Made by a program: the position numbers and the translations under genes
NCBI RefSeq assembly: GCF_036898095.1
Contig: NC_090744.1
Coordinates: forward strand, 102,418,438 to 102,482,437
DNA: 64,000 nucleotides
From: Palaemon carinicauda
Lineage: Eukaryota > Arthropoda > Malacostraca > Decapoda > Palaemonidae
Reading direction: 5' to 3'
Shown: positions 51,907 to 64,000 of the stretch, piece after piece
Layout: the number at the start of each line of letters is the position of its first letter
How positions within the stretch are numbered: position 1 is the first letter of the stretch
Notes under the pieces: generated by a model
Databases searched by the model: none
The model's input: the letters and a program-made list of their open reading frames with translations, nothing else
What the model was told of the DNA's origin: nothing

Positions 51907-52717
51907 ATTTTCCATATCCATCCCAAAGTTTTGTGCTTTTATTAATTCTGCGATCACTTGCTTTGGAATGAACTATCAATTCTATGACATTGTGGTCTGA
52001 AATTCCCGTGTTATACACTATTATTTCTTTAACATAATTCACCTCATTCACAAATACTAGATCGAGGACATTTTCCTTTCTTGTTGGAATGTGGTTTATT
52101 TGTTGCATATTATGTTCTAATAGCATATCTTGAAGCTTTTCAAATTGCCTCTTATCTTCTGCACTATTATTACTCTCTTTTTTATATGTATACATACAAC
52201 CACTTTCTTCTATCCGTTCTTTCCAATCCACGAAAGGGAAGTTAAAATCTCCGGATAGGAGTATATTCCAGTCTTTATGGTTTCTACATATATCATCTAT
52301 TTTTTCTATTATTATGTCAAACTCCTTAGTATTTGGGGGTCTGTAAACTACAATATTCACTAGTTTTTCAAATTCAAATTCTACCGCAATTAATTCACAT
52401 TCTGTGTTGCTGTATTTTTCACAGACTTTTCCTTGATTTATGTCTCTTCCATATATTGCGGTTCCCCCTTGATTCCTATTTTTTCTGTCTGATCTATAAG
52501 TTTGGAAACCCTTTATCTGGTCATCACTGCCAGTCTCTTGGGAATACCATGTTTCACTTATATTTAATATATCTATTTTTTCAATTTGGGTTAGTTCTTC
52601 TAGGAACTCTATTTTCCTTTTAGAGTTACTCGTGACTAAACCCTGTGCATTCATCACTATTATGGTTTGTATTTCATCCCCATTATTTAATATTGGTAAT
52701 AATATGGATTCTCCCAT
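51907..52717 (-). pseudogene. LINE ORF2, endonuclease half (interrupted)
   Basis: Starts at ATG 52717 (MGESILLPILNNG). Apurinic/apyrimidinic-type endonuclease motifs: VMNAQGLVTSNSKRKIEFL, NISETWYSQE (catalytic Glu), YRSDRKNRNQGGTAIY, NIVVYRPPNT, SGDFNFPFVDW (Asp/Asn) and GISDHNVIELIV (SDH triad end). The frame runs into DIRS DNA at about 51906 and stops at 51884 by chance. The enzyme would nick target DNA for reverse transcription. Nothing inside this half is broken; inactivation is by the insertion. Confidence 0.92.
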
Positions 52718-53205
52718 GCTTCCTTCCTTTCTGATATGATGTTCTTTTCTTCCTTTCTCGGAATTCTGCCATTAAAAAATCCAACTTTTCTATTATATTT
52801 GTTCTTTCGCCTTCATATTTATTTTTGTGTGTAAACCTGCAATTATCCCCATATCTGCACCAACCCCTGGCATTAGATGCATTCTTTGTAGTTGGGCTCT
52901 ATTTGTGCAGATTTGGGTTGAAAGGCCTTTTTTGGTGCATAGTACGGTATATACGCGGCCTGCTTTTTTGTTTCTTTTTTTGTTTCATTTTTGTTTTTCT
53001 TTTCAGTTTGCTGAGTTTTCTTACTCTCATTCATAGTTGCAGGATGCATATATCGCCTTTTTTTTTGTTGAAACTGCATCCTTTTCCTTCTTTTAGGGTT
53101 TTGCATATTTTTGGATGGAGATATCTGCATTCGTCTCCATATCCGTCTAAATACGCACATTTACCATATATTTCATAATTATGGCATATCTTTGGAAATA
53201 TATGG

Positions 53206-53210
<5 letters not shown>
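52650..53210 (-). pseudogene. LINE ORF1 fragment with CCCH zinc fingers
   Basis: Minus-strand frames joined by two small shifts encode tandem CCCH-type fingers. These include ICHNYEIYGKCA...CRYLH, then CKTLKEGKGC...CRYMH (a shift in an A run lies inside the finger), and finally GWCRYGDNCRFTH after a Lys/Glu/Thr-rich linker. Finger 2 and the last finger fit the C-x8-C-x5-C-x3-H type in the parts visible. The tail (EKLDFLMAEFRERKKR) is basic and ends close to the ORF2 start, probably overlapping it. CCCH fingers usually bind RNA, suiting an ORF1 protein. The beginning is missing at the (TC)n boundary. Confidence 0.7.

Positions 53211-53299
<89 letters not shown>
53211..53299. repeat. (GA)n tract abutting the LINE 5' end
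   Basis: About 89 bp of GA dinucleotide directly adjoining the truncated LINE ORF1. Confidence 0.97.
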
Positions 53300-53300
<1 letters not shown>

Positions 53301-54039
53301 CTTTCAAATCAGTACAAAAAGATCAAAGGAAAAACGGGTGCTGGGACGAAATATAACTAATAAAACTTAAAAAAATATGAAACTTAAAATACCATACTAT
53401 TCTTTATCTATAATATATAAATCAAAAGACGACTTCTAGTAAGTTTTCATCCTTAGAAAAAATAGAATTGTAAAAAGTAAAAAGGGAAAACACCCTTTTT
53501 AATACAGGGAAAACAATAGTTAATAATTGAACATGGTTTCACTGTAGCAATATTCAAGAAATTTACAGGATGATATGCTTTTAATATTTCTTTATATAAG
53601 AAACAAAGGGGGGGGGGGTGAAGCAAATCTCTCACTAACTGCATGGTTGTTTGGTTAATAGCTTAGGAAGAAAAACTTAAGGTGCAACATATGAATAATA
53701 TACCTTGAATTCCATTGATACAGAAGTTCTCTTTTAAATATACAGAACAAATAAAAGTAAAATTATTAGCAATATGTATAAATATTAAATCTACCAATTA
53801 CAAATATTTTGCTGATTAGACCTTAATTCCCAGAGGAATGCCAGATGATTCTGGAATCTAAAGATGGATAAGAAAGCTGTAGAAGAAATGAGTAACAAAA
53901 TATTCTCTTGAAAAGAAGAGTGGCTGAGACAAAATGAAACAATTAGTTACTTTAATATAAACAAGAAAACTATGAGGGATAAGAAATAATCAACCCAATA
54001 AAGGCACAAACTAGCTCCTTAGACCTTACGCAAAGGGTT
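53300..54039. other. Intergenic, no gene seen
   Basis: AT-rich with a short G run near 53607. Nothing recognisable. Confidence 0.55.
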
Positions 54040-54800
54040 GTTGTAAATTATTCCATAGGCAATATAGTTCTCCAAGTAAGTTACGACCAATGAGTGTTCC
54101 AGCTAATTTCATTATCCAAAGAGTCCCAAAGAGAACCTCTCAGAAGTGTTCTAAATAATACTCTGAGACGAAAGTGTCCAGAGTAACTCGAAGGACCAAA
54201 ACAGGCACGAATAACTGAAGAGACCAAGGAATAAGGCCCAAATAACTTCAAAGTAGTGTCCTGAATAAACTAATGTGTGCTACAAAAAATTCCAAACTAG
54301 AGAATACTAATAACTGGTCATTCAAATAGATGTTCCAGATAGCTTATTGAATCAATTAACACCTCGAATAATTCCACATGTAAAGGTTTCCCAGATTACT
54401 GAATATACATATGAGTATCTGAAATAACCTTAAACACTAAGTAGAGCTTGAATTTATTCACAATTCATGTCTAAGGAGTTCCTCAAGTAACTCCATAGAC
54501 CAAGGAATGATACCAAATAAGTTTTAAGGAAATCCGAACTTAGGAAATAATCATGAAAGCTTGGCAAATCCTGATATTGTCTAATAACCAATCTTTTCTC
54601 AGATAATTTATCAAACAATGGGAACTCTGCATGTGATTTTCAAAAAATAGAAAGTGTCCATAAAAGCCTAGTTACTGAAGAAAGCCCTTTATATCACAGA
54701 GTGACTGAAAAATATAACGTTAAAAAAGAATATGAGAAAACACCATCACAAACAGATTTTTAGAACAAGGAATGCCAAAATAACTGAACATACTCAAGCG
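54040..54800. repeat. Decayed ~28-30-bp minisatellite
   Basis: Recurring diverged motif like GTCCCAAATAACTTCAAAG...ACCAAGGAAT, for example at about 54193-54216, 54236-54262 and 54484-54510, with weaker copies around them. Boundaries and consensus are approximate. Confidence 0.45.
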
Positions 54801-57800
54801 AAAACACACAGGATATCAAATTTATTCTAGTAGATACTTTAAACCGGGACTTATCGACCCGTCACGAAAAAAGAATAAGTCAAAGAAAAATTTTATATCT
54901 CTTAAAACCAAAGTGACCCTGTTAGAACTGTCACCTACAATGGCCTAGAATATTTCTTACATCAGGCATAATCCTGAAACTTAGAGAAACCTAGTAAAAA
55001 TATACAAACCTAAGTATAAAGTATAATTTTTGAATTGATATGAGGAGAGATCTTAACCATTTATATAATTTTCCTAATGTTTATAACTAATAGTAAGAAT
55101 CCCAAAGAAGAAAGGGACAGATACACTGGTCTCCTTACAGTCAGCATCCCAAGAAACCAACAGGAGAAATTATCACCATTAAGAAATTTATTAGTAGCTA
55201 TTGATTTTATCAAACTATTTCATTCTCTAGAAATCTAGAAATATTCTAATATCATGAGCTAACCAAATAATGTATACCATGCACAATTCTCCAGATTATT
55301 CAACATCATGAGCAAGCTTCACACCAATCACAGCAGAAAAAGGGGATCTAAATTACTGCTGCTGAAAATTTGGTTATTCACAAAAATGCAGCATCTATTC
55401 GAAGCAGAGAACTTCGAAAAAGAGAACCCTGAAAAAGAGTAATAATCGCCATAGGTTTTATTCATCAAGGTAAATATATGTTCTAATTAAAGGCAAAGCT
55501 TAATGAGCAACAAATATTTACAGAATAGGAAGGACTAGGGGAAGGTAAGGATAGAAATAGAGACTTAAGAATCATAAGCTAAACAACAGGGGAAAAAATC
55601 CGGAATTGTTAAGTACCTCTAGAATCAATCAACCATAGTCAAATACCCACAGATGTCACTAAGAGTATGGTATCATAAAGATACAATGAAGAATAGAAAT
55701 CACTTTTTAAAGAAAGATCATCATCCAGTAGTTCCTCACCTTATTGAGAAACGGGTGATCAGTTGAACTCTTGATCACAAGAATATAAGTAGTCAAGAAC
55801 AAATATCTTGACTTGTGGAAATATTTAGGACCTGACCTTATATGTTTTCTGATTTACAATAGTACAATGATCACATGTTTGTCACATCCAATGTTATATA
55901 GAAATTATAGCAGTGAATCCGGAAGTACAAATGTACTCAAGTGTTTAGAAAAATGGTCGACTTACAAGAAGTGTGGTCAAATCAAATTAGAATTAGGTAG
56001 CATGCAACTGAAAATCATATAACCTTATAAGGCATTATAACATTCTTATACCCCTAATAAATACGAAAAGAAAATAAGTAAAATGTTCAACTTACGATAT
56101 TACATTAGCAATAATGAGATTTAATATTGAGGCTTCTAGTAAATTTAGTATGACACAAGATATCAAAAGCCTAAGATGGTGATCAAAGGTGTTCAAATTA
56201 TGATTCAATTATATTTCATGTTTTGAAATAGGTATTACTTAAGTTTACGTTTTGTTATTTGCTGAAATTTTCCAATGACAAACTGACTGTTTCATTTACG
56301 ATAGTTAAAACTTAATCAGTATTAAGTAAAAAGCAGACTCTATTGCGCAGAAACCAGATTTTAGAAATGACTGAAAAATATTACTTTTGCAGTTGAATGT
56401 TAACAGGCAACTTTAACAGCTCAGTTTGGCAATATCAAAGGTACTTAGAGCCTCATTGTAAACAGATCTACACAAGAGCTTTGAAAAAATATTAATTATC
56501 CCCACAACTAAAGCCATGGCTTGACTTTTTTTCTTGAAATCACAGATCCTAGTTTCCTTTTACACTAGAACAGCAGACGTTTCCTATGATCCATGAACAT
56601 CATTATTATATCTTGTTAATCTCAAGGAAGTGACCACCTTTATCCTGGAAAAAAAAAATCTCATGAATATCTCCTCTTTTAATTTATGAAAATAAGACGC
56701 TTTGATAGATGAACCCAAAACTCATTAAATATCATAAAAACTGCTATCAGATCATATTATAACAAAAATACTTATGCTTTTCATAGCTCTTCTTTCATGA
56801 AAATCAATAAACAGAGGCACACATGCGTTTAATAGATTCAGTTCATAAAAATATTCTATTGTGTTATCTAAATAAATAATCTAGATTTTATATACATCGG
56901 CAAACAAAAGCAATTTAATTTTTGAGTTTGCTAAAATTAGCGTTCTGAGATGGAAATCATCTTTAACAAAGGCAAATTAGGGCATCAACTGATATGCACA
57001 AAACTGTCTAGAAATTATATGGAATGTTTAAAGTAATTGAAGGAGCAATATCTAGAATACTAGAAAACTCCAGACTTCTCAATATGGAAGTAATTAATTC
57101 CTTAATATCAAATAACTAATTATTATACTCACTATATTTTTATAATTGACTAGCATGAACTAGTAAAATGTTCCATTAACGAAAGACCCAAGCTATGCAG
57201 ATGCTAGATTTCAATATTCAAGTGATTTGTTAATGTAACCTTCACTTGCAAGATTTTCTTCTAGGTATATCTCATTCATGACCAGTCTTATGAAGTACTT
57301 TTTTCAACGCATGCCATTGAGACTATTTAGAAAAAAATTAGCAACCTTACTCAATTGCCATTTTTATTTGATATATCCTTCTCTTATGAAATATTAAATA
57401 AGTATAAAGATGATTGACTACAGATTAAGATTTTTGGTATCTGATTCTTAGAAAATAACTTCGCCAAAAAAACTTCCCGTAATGTTTAAAAATTCGTTAT
57501 ATCTGCTTATATCAGAAAAAAAAAAAGCAGAGCACATTGGTAAGTAAAAAATTAACCTTTAATCATACTTATAACACTTTGCATGGTACCTCTAATGACA
57601 CTCTTAATAAGGTATCATTTATATGAATACATTATGTATATTTACATTCTATACTGAAGATTTAAATCATTCTTTTCTACACGAATAAAGTCCATCTATG
57701 ATGGAGGCAAAGAACACGGTAAATTTCCATCATAATTTATACATTAAGATTGGATAAATCTGCAAATTAAAACCTTAATTTGAGACTGAATTATTTTTCT

Positions 57801-60800
57801 TTAAACCTGTTTTTGATCACACAACTTGCTTACATTCGGAATGGTGAAATGATAACGTTTATGAAAAAAGTCACTTAGAAAATAATTGATGAATTATTGC
57901 GTTATTTTCCAAGAACATGGAAGTCTGGGTCTATAGACGAAAAAGTTATGGTTTAGTGCTGGCAAAATTATTATATCAATCAAATATACCCTGACATAGT
58001 AATTAAGCAGGTAGACAAGCGTTAAATATCAATCAGTTTATGAATAACTTAAATTTTGGGTGAATGAGAAGTGAAGTACTAGAATTACAAATAATTAATA
58101 TTTAGTTGTTGTTGTTGCTAAAGATTTTATGAATTACAATTATTAATTATTCAACAAGTATACTACAAGTTTAGTAAATATGACAATCTATGACTAAGGC
58201 CGAGTGTTCAAAATCTATGATCCATGATAGCATACATCTAATCTTGAATGAGCTACTGTGTCACTGATAAGACTTTTTGAGCATTTACCTCTTGAGAAAT
58301 ATTTTTATATCTAGAATGACCTGATTGTATACATAGATAAAACAAAAGATGATATGTAATGACAAAATCTACAAAATCTAGGACCATTGAAAACAATATT
58401 TAATTTCGAAAGAATTTCTGCAATATGGACTTTTTCAGATAGTTTATATTAAACACTTTATTTTACATAGTACATAAGCTACCTTCCATAGATAATCATT
58501 ACCTACCATGTAGCCTAAATGAGATGTGAATTGTTAAAAATAAACTAAAGGAAAATATAAACTTATCTTTGAACTGATGTCAGTTGAATCTCACAGCTTC
58601 CATCCCAGTTGTACTCTTTGATATAGATGATACCGATTCTATCTTGTGCCATCAACGTTCCTCTATCTTCCATCTCTTTTCCATATTATCAGAGGAACTG
58701 GGTTACTAACTTAAAAGTTTGTTGCTTGCTGGCTTCGTCTCTTGGATTTACAATGTGCACGTAAACGCATCTGAAAGGAAAGTAAAATATCTTTTCTTCA
58801 ATTGGTCTTCAACTTTAAGTCCTAACTTGACTCTTGTTTATTAATCTAATACATTGAGCCATATTTTTACGATTATTTATTAGAGTAACTGGCATATTCA
58901 AATTCATACTTTAGAGATCAATATAACAGACATTTTTTAAACCTTAAACTTGACCATGCTGTGATTCTTAACAAAATAATCTGAAGGAAGAACAGTGATA
59001 ATAACCAGAAATAATAAAGAACAAAAACTATGAAAAATACGAAGTTCAGCTTGGATAATTATCCAAAAATATAGTAGCAGCCTTATATAATATGATATTA
59101 GGGCCTTCATATCAACCTTATTCTTTCAACAATGTAATAATTTATGGTTAAGCTGATTTTAAGGCTTTCTAGATGTTGACCTAAGGCTGTCAGACTTTCG
59201 AAAGTTTCATAAAAGCAGTGATGCATTTATATGCAATGCTAATATTTTCAAACATCCCAAATTATGGCAGGTTATGAGAATTTTATAATAATACAAAACT
59301 GAGTTGGTGTTTATGCGCACCAGCAACGTGGTTATAATCAAATGAATCTAATTGTATATATTCTAAGATTCGATTTAGATTTTTCTTTACAAACTCCATG
59401 GGAATCATAATATTCATGTATGTATGTTGCTATAGTATTCCATTGTTCTTTATGTTATATTCAGACCAATGTGCTATAAGGTTTCTTTTTTATAGAGACA
59501 GCTACCTGATTAAATGGAAATGCTTTATCAAATATAACAGAGCCAATGATCCAATTTTTTTTCTGTTGAGCAATATAGTTAAAGTTGGATAAATGATGGG
59601 TTCATTTATTGAAGGTTACCATTCCATATTTTGATGAATCTTAGGATTACTTTTAAAATAATCCCTAAAAGGTACTTAGCTATACTCAATTTATTTAAAG
59701 ATGTGTAGGTTTTCCGAAGAAAAATAACTCAGGAAGTAATAGTTTTTGAATATCAACAAAGGCATTTTATGATGTTTTGAGTGATTTCGGAGAGAATGAC
59801 TATAGTTTTCAATACTTGTTTTTCTTATTTACCAATAGCCAACCATACCCATGTGTCTAATCTATAGGGAATTAGAGTGGGAGACCATAATGATCGTGTT
59901 AAGTTAGATTGAGAAACAATTATAATTGTTTTTAGGGGTAATAGTCAAGAGGATTACAAATAACATACTTTATGTACATAGGATGGTTCTTTTATGACTT
60001 ATGGACTTTTACACAATATATGGTCAGACGAGGCATGGGATAGGGTAGGGAAAGGATTTTTAGTTGTAATGAATCCTTGTATTTCATTCGATTACTTATG
60101 AAAACCTAATCAATTTAGGACAAGAGGATTTAGGAGGGAAGATAAGACACCCACACCTAAGGTTTCATCCCTCTTTAGGTTAGATTTCCACTATTTTTAA
60201 TATATTCTCTCTGCCCACTTCGATCCCTCATTGAGGTCAGATACAAGGGTGGTGGGGGGATGGGTTACAGGAAAAAAATGCGCTGAAATGTAATTTCCAG
60301 GCTAAAGGATTAACAAACTCGCAATTTTTCTTAAAAATTTTCATTATTACAAGTCAAAAGTAATTTTACCCTAAACGTATAAAAAATCAGAATATACTGC
60401 ACTGGGACAAACACCATAGCTATAGCATAGTGTGTAATACCAGAGATAGGCAACACGTAGCGGCGTACTCTATCACTAGGTGGTGGCATGGTTCGTACCA
60501 AAAAAAAAAAAAAAAATAATTGTGATGTCAATAAACAGGGTTACAGCTATTTGATTTATTGTTAGATGTCACTGGAATGGAAAAGTCATTGTTATCTCGA
60601 CTCCTTATTTCCAATTTAAATAAATTTCTTTACATGATCCCTCTCAAAAACTGAATGTCTCAGAAGATGCTCTGCAATATCAACTGGTACATTAAAAAAT
60701 AATGCAAAATTTAATATACAACCTACCAGGTACTCATCAACTCGAAAAATATTTCTGCCACTGAAATTGAACCACATTTCCTATAAAAGTATTGGATGAT

Positions 60801-62315
60801 CTACGATACTAAAGACCATAACAAAAGTTTTATAAGTATGACACACCAGTACCCCTACAAATTCTTTGGTAATATGAATAACTTGGTACATCAAAGGCAA
60901 ATACAAATTGGATGATGCATTGAGGACAATATTATTTAGTAGACTAATTTGTAAAAATACAGCTTGTTAGTTGAACTAACGCTTTAAATATTAGTAAATG
61001 CCAATGTCGTTTAAGTAACATAAAATTCATAATGTTACACGAGTGAAAATTTGGATTTAAGAGTATCTTAAATTTACGTAGTATTGCTGCCTTAAAAGAG
61101 TATAACAAAGGCCCCTGGACTCCCAATTTGACCTTAAATCTAGGACTTTCGGGCTGGTTGAGACGAGAAACGTAACTTGAAAGACTCGGCTTGCATAGTT
61201 GTGAAAAAGCAAAATAACTTCAAAAACATCATTTGCTCCTACATGAATACAATAGATATTCTTCCTTTAATAAGAGACTTATCCTTAGAGGGAAGCCCCT
61301 GTAACTAGATCCAGATATCATTCAATGTGTGGGTGCTTAGCCGTATTCAGGGTTATGCCAAGCCTCGATGTTTTCAGTAAACTTCTGAGTAATTGGTGTA
61401 ATGGGGGAAAAAATGTGGAAAGGAGGAGGTATCTAGAAATTCTATAGATATTGGAAGGCAACCTTGGATGTTGCCAATGGACTGGAACTAGGGAGAAAAA
61501 CACTTGAAGTTTCTTGCCCAACTGAATAGCAAGCTAGCCGAACGAAGGTAAAAACGTGAAATAAAAAGCCTCTTGTCCGTACAGTGATGTGTGGATCACA
61601 ATTGACCCTTACACTGAAACCCAGTCAACTTAGTGTGTGTACTCAAATTCCTCCTTCCTAGAAGAGTTTTATAAACAATTCTACCATGTAGTCGACTTCT
61701 CAAAAGTGCACCTGCATGTTAAGGGTCTGTGAAGTGAGCCCCTTTGTCCTTGTTAGTCACAAATGCAAGCATTGCTGTTCATCAACATTAACAAAAGCTT
61801 TAACCCCATGGAAATCTTGCAAAGTAACCAAGTAGCCATGGCATATGCATTACCATTACGTTGAAAAAAAAAAAAGGCGTTTTTTCGTGGCTCATATCCC
61901 CAAGACAGTTAGGATACTCAAGGTGGCGCCCCATTCCTCATCTGGTATGTCTGTGGACAGCATATTCCCAAAAGGAGAGGAGTTGCTGCGACGAGGATTG
62001 TCATGCAGCTATTAAGATAGATTATCCTGTAAAGGTATTCCTGCCCCAACAAAACCAGAAGATAAGGGGAATGGTGATTACTGACTTGTAACACTTCAGG
62101 AACTACTTGAGCGATCAATGGGAGCCACTCAAAGGGGAAATGGCCTCTCTGCCAATAAAAGAAGTCTTATTGATAATTCACAAATATGTGCAATGACCTA
62201 AGCAACTGTAGATTAAGTTTTGGATATCTCTACCTTCATAGGTACACACTAAAGTCTGGTACCGCTGGGTTGATAGTGAGCTTGATATTCTCCGAAGAAT
62301 TCTTTTTTCCCTTTA
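54801..62315. other. Long AT-rich intergenic stretch, no gene seen
   Basis: About 7.5 kb without a frame longer than about 76 codons or a recognised repeat family. A minus-strand acceptor-like site (CTTTCCTTTCAG at about 58770) precedes a slightly GC-richer block (58565-58770), but no coding frame follows. An A run lies near 60500. Confidence 0.5.
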
Positions 62316-62645
62316 GGACTGTTGTGGCTTATTGGTAACGTCTCTGCCTGGGGATTAACAGACTGGGGATCGAGTCCTGCTCAAACTCGATAGATCATTT
62401 AGTTTCTGCAACCTCACCAACCTTGTGAGCTAAGGATGGAGGTTTTGGGGGATCAAATAGGTCTACCTGCTGAGTCATCAGCAGCCATTGTCTGACCCTC
62501 TCTGGTCCTAGCTTGAGTGGAGAAGGGGCTTAGATGCTGATCATAGGTTTGCATGGTCAGTCTCCAAGGCACTATGCTGATTGCTCGGGCAATTTTACTG
62601 TCCCTTGCATCTGCCATTCATGAGTGGCCTTCAAACCTTAAAGAC
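62316..62645 (+). mobile_element. tRNA-derived SINE
   Basis: The head has a polymerase III A box (TGGCTTATTGG at about 62325) and B box (GGATCGAGTCC at about 62373, one mismatch to GGTTCGANTCC) at tRNA spacing, with a possible anticodon stem TCTG/CAGA between. The ~250-bp body ends around CTGTCCCTTGCATCTGCCAT and TCATGAGTGGCC...AAACCTTA. I remember this 3' part as frequent in penaeid shrimp sequences, but have not checked it. There is no coding capacity. Exact ends are uncertain. Confidence 0.72.
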
Positions 62646-64000
62646 ATTAGCCAGCTGGTCCACAAACAGATCAGGGCAATCCCCTGTGGAGGAAGAAGAG
62701 ATAAACGAGTGTTCTCGGGAGAGCTTGGCACAATACGGCACAGTAGAGTCACGCCAGAGAATGTCCTTTGTTGGCAAGGATCCTGGCCGTCAATCATACG
62801 AGGATCATGTAACATCTCAGTGCTTGTACAAGTGTTGAAATCATATCTGAGAAGTTAAATGTTCCAATCACTAATGCAGAAATAAGTTGAAAGATTTTGG
62901 TGTCTAGTAAAATCTCTGAGCATAAGACGATATTGTATTCTAGATAGGTCTCAGAGTGGGTGAAAATCTAGGTCATAAAACAGTTTTTGCACATCAGAAG
63001 ATCTCAAGTCTTAAGAGATTCTGGGGAGTTGGAAGACCTCTGAGCTAGAAGTGCTGGGAAGGATCCGGTGATTAGTGTACTAGTTCCATGGTAACTCAAA
63101 AGTAACAATCACATGAAGAATGACCGATTGTTCAAAACATGTGGTTCCTGATCACATGGCTCCCGATCCCATGGTTCCCAATCACATGGTTGCAGATTGC
63201 AGGGTTTCATTCTCAGCTTCCAATCAATCTTGTGGGAAACAACAATCATAGAAAACAAGTTCCTGGAATACTGTCTTGAGGGGAGAGAACAAAATTGGAA
63301 TGTTTCCAAGAGGACAAAACATGAAGAGAAGATAAAAGAAAACCTCAGTACTCATGAAAGAAAGATTTCATAGCCCATACAAGTGCTGAAAATGATCAAA
63401 GTTCCTCTTTTATCAGTATCCTAAACTAGAAAGGCTAGAGAAAACAGATGTCAGACATTCTGTAACCCAAAAGTTACTGAAGGACAGGTTCAAGATATAT
63501 AATCACTAGGTCTCTGGTTGTGTGGTGTCTGACAAGTGAGTAGAAGACTGATCCCTTAGTGACAGAGAATGCTGACGTGGTGACAGAGTGAGTGGAGATC
63601 TGTGTCATTATGGAAGACACAGATCGTAAAGATCGTGTATGTGGTAATCATATTGTCTGATTGATCAGCTGAGATGAGACGGTCTAGTACTGTAAATACA
63701 TTAGCACTGCTTTTTGGTAATACACTCCACCATAATCCTTTTGCTGGGTTGTTGTTTCTGTGACTCTCCAAAGAGAGAAATGGATAATGGCCGCACCTAT
63801 CATTGGGCACATGGGTTTACATGTTTGGTCTTGTACATAACCATGCAATAATAGAAGGCATGTGGACACCTGTACCACATATTGAAACATATTCTCCAGG
63901 AAGGAAAGATTATTGGCACGAGAAATTTCAGGATTGTTTTCCTATGTGGATGCATTCCTGATACTTACTCGTGAATCTCTTGACATTATATGAAGTGTTG
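62646..64000. other. Intergenic; short 15-bp repeat near 63138-63205
   Basis: No gene seen. About four units of a 15-16-bp motif like CACATGGTTCCCGAT lie at 63138-63205; the reverse frame across it (WEPWDREPCDQEP) is an artefact. Confidence 0.5.

Larger units (their letters stand above)
43171..53210 (-). mobile_element. Non-LTR retrotransposon (LINE), split by DIRS element 3
   Basis: Read on the minus strand: ORF1 with CCCH zinc fingers (53210 down to about 52650), ORF2 endonuclease (52717-51907), then DIRS element 3, then ORF2 RT and C-terminus (45391-43211), a short 3' UTR and a (CT)n end. Removing 45392-51906 leaves ORF2 in one frame with a single TAG. The apurinic-endonuclease-type EN plus RT without RNase H fits the CR1/Jockey group broadly; I do not assign a clade. 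The 5' end begins inside ORF1 exactly at a (TC)n tract, so the copy is probably 5'-truncated. Confidence 0.9.

Noticed and set aside
52825..53178. Plus-strand Phe-rich frames looking membrane-like
   Set aside because: Antisense to the Lys-rich LINE ORF1; hydrophobicity is the mirror of Lys codons.

Overview
The window looks like non-coding, repeat-dominated nuclear DNA from a decapod crustacean, most likely a shrimp. The basis is indirect: very long AT, GA/CT, GATA-like and ATT microsatellites, three DIRS1-type tyrosine-recombinase retrotransposons (a group known to be common in Decapoda), arthropod-like TTAGG/GGTTAG-rich minisatellite DNA, and a tRNA-derived SINE whose 3' part resembles sequence I remember from penaeid shrimps. 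I see no convincing host protein-coding gene. Nearly every supported reading frame belongs to a transposon.

Layout. 1-10.9 kb: AT-rich DNA with microsatellites, a 689-bp near-perfect hairpin (foldback) element at 5545-6233, and a ~60-bp minisatellite carrying GGTTAGGT motifs at 7736-8440. 10.9-18.8 kb: DIRS element 1, with ITRs about 95% alike by eye and decayed gag, RT-RNase H-methyltransferase-like and tyrosine recombinase (YR) genes. 22.2-29.9 kb: DIRS element 2, a relative of element 1. Its ITRs are identical in the compared core, yet its genes are wrecked, and a 5S-rRNA-derived insert sits in its RT. 31.4-42.8 kb: tandem repeats, a ~1.1-kb ancient imperfect palindrome (33414-34535), and a 29-bp minisatellite with a 261-bp higher-order repeat (41470-42840).

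43.1-53.3 kb is the most informative part. A minus-strand non-LTR retrotransposon (LINE: CCCH-finger ORF1, endonuclease and reverse transcriptase) is bounded on both sides by (GA)n tracts. It is split in its ORF2 by DIRS element 3 (45392-51906). That element is almost intact: 154-bp ITRs identical by eye, one 1-nt gag deletion, one pol stop, and all YR catalytic residues present. The junction shows no target-site duplication, and the LINE frame continues across it. 53.3-64 kb: decayed minisatellite DNA, long featureless AT-rich DNA, and a SINE at about 62.3-62.65 kb.

How the genes work together. In each DIRS element, Gag would package the RNA, RT/RNase H would make cDNA, and the inverted repeats plus the internal complementary region (ICR) would template circle closure. 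YR would then integrate the circle without duplicating target sequence. The ICR is visible in all three copies as the joined reverse complements of the two element ends. Element 3 is the only one that looks close to functional. Elements 1 and 2 would depend on enzymes supplied by other copies.
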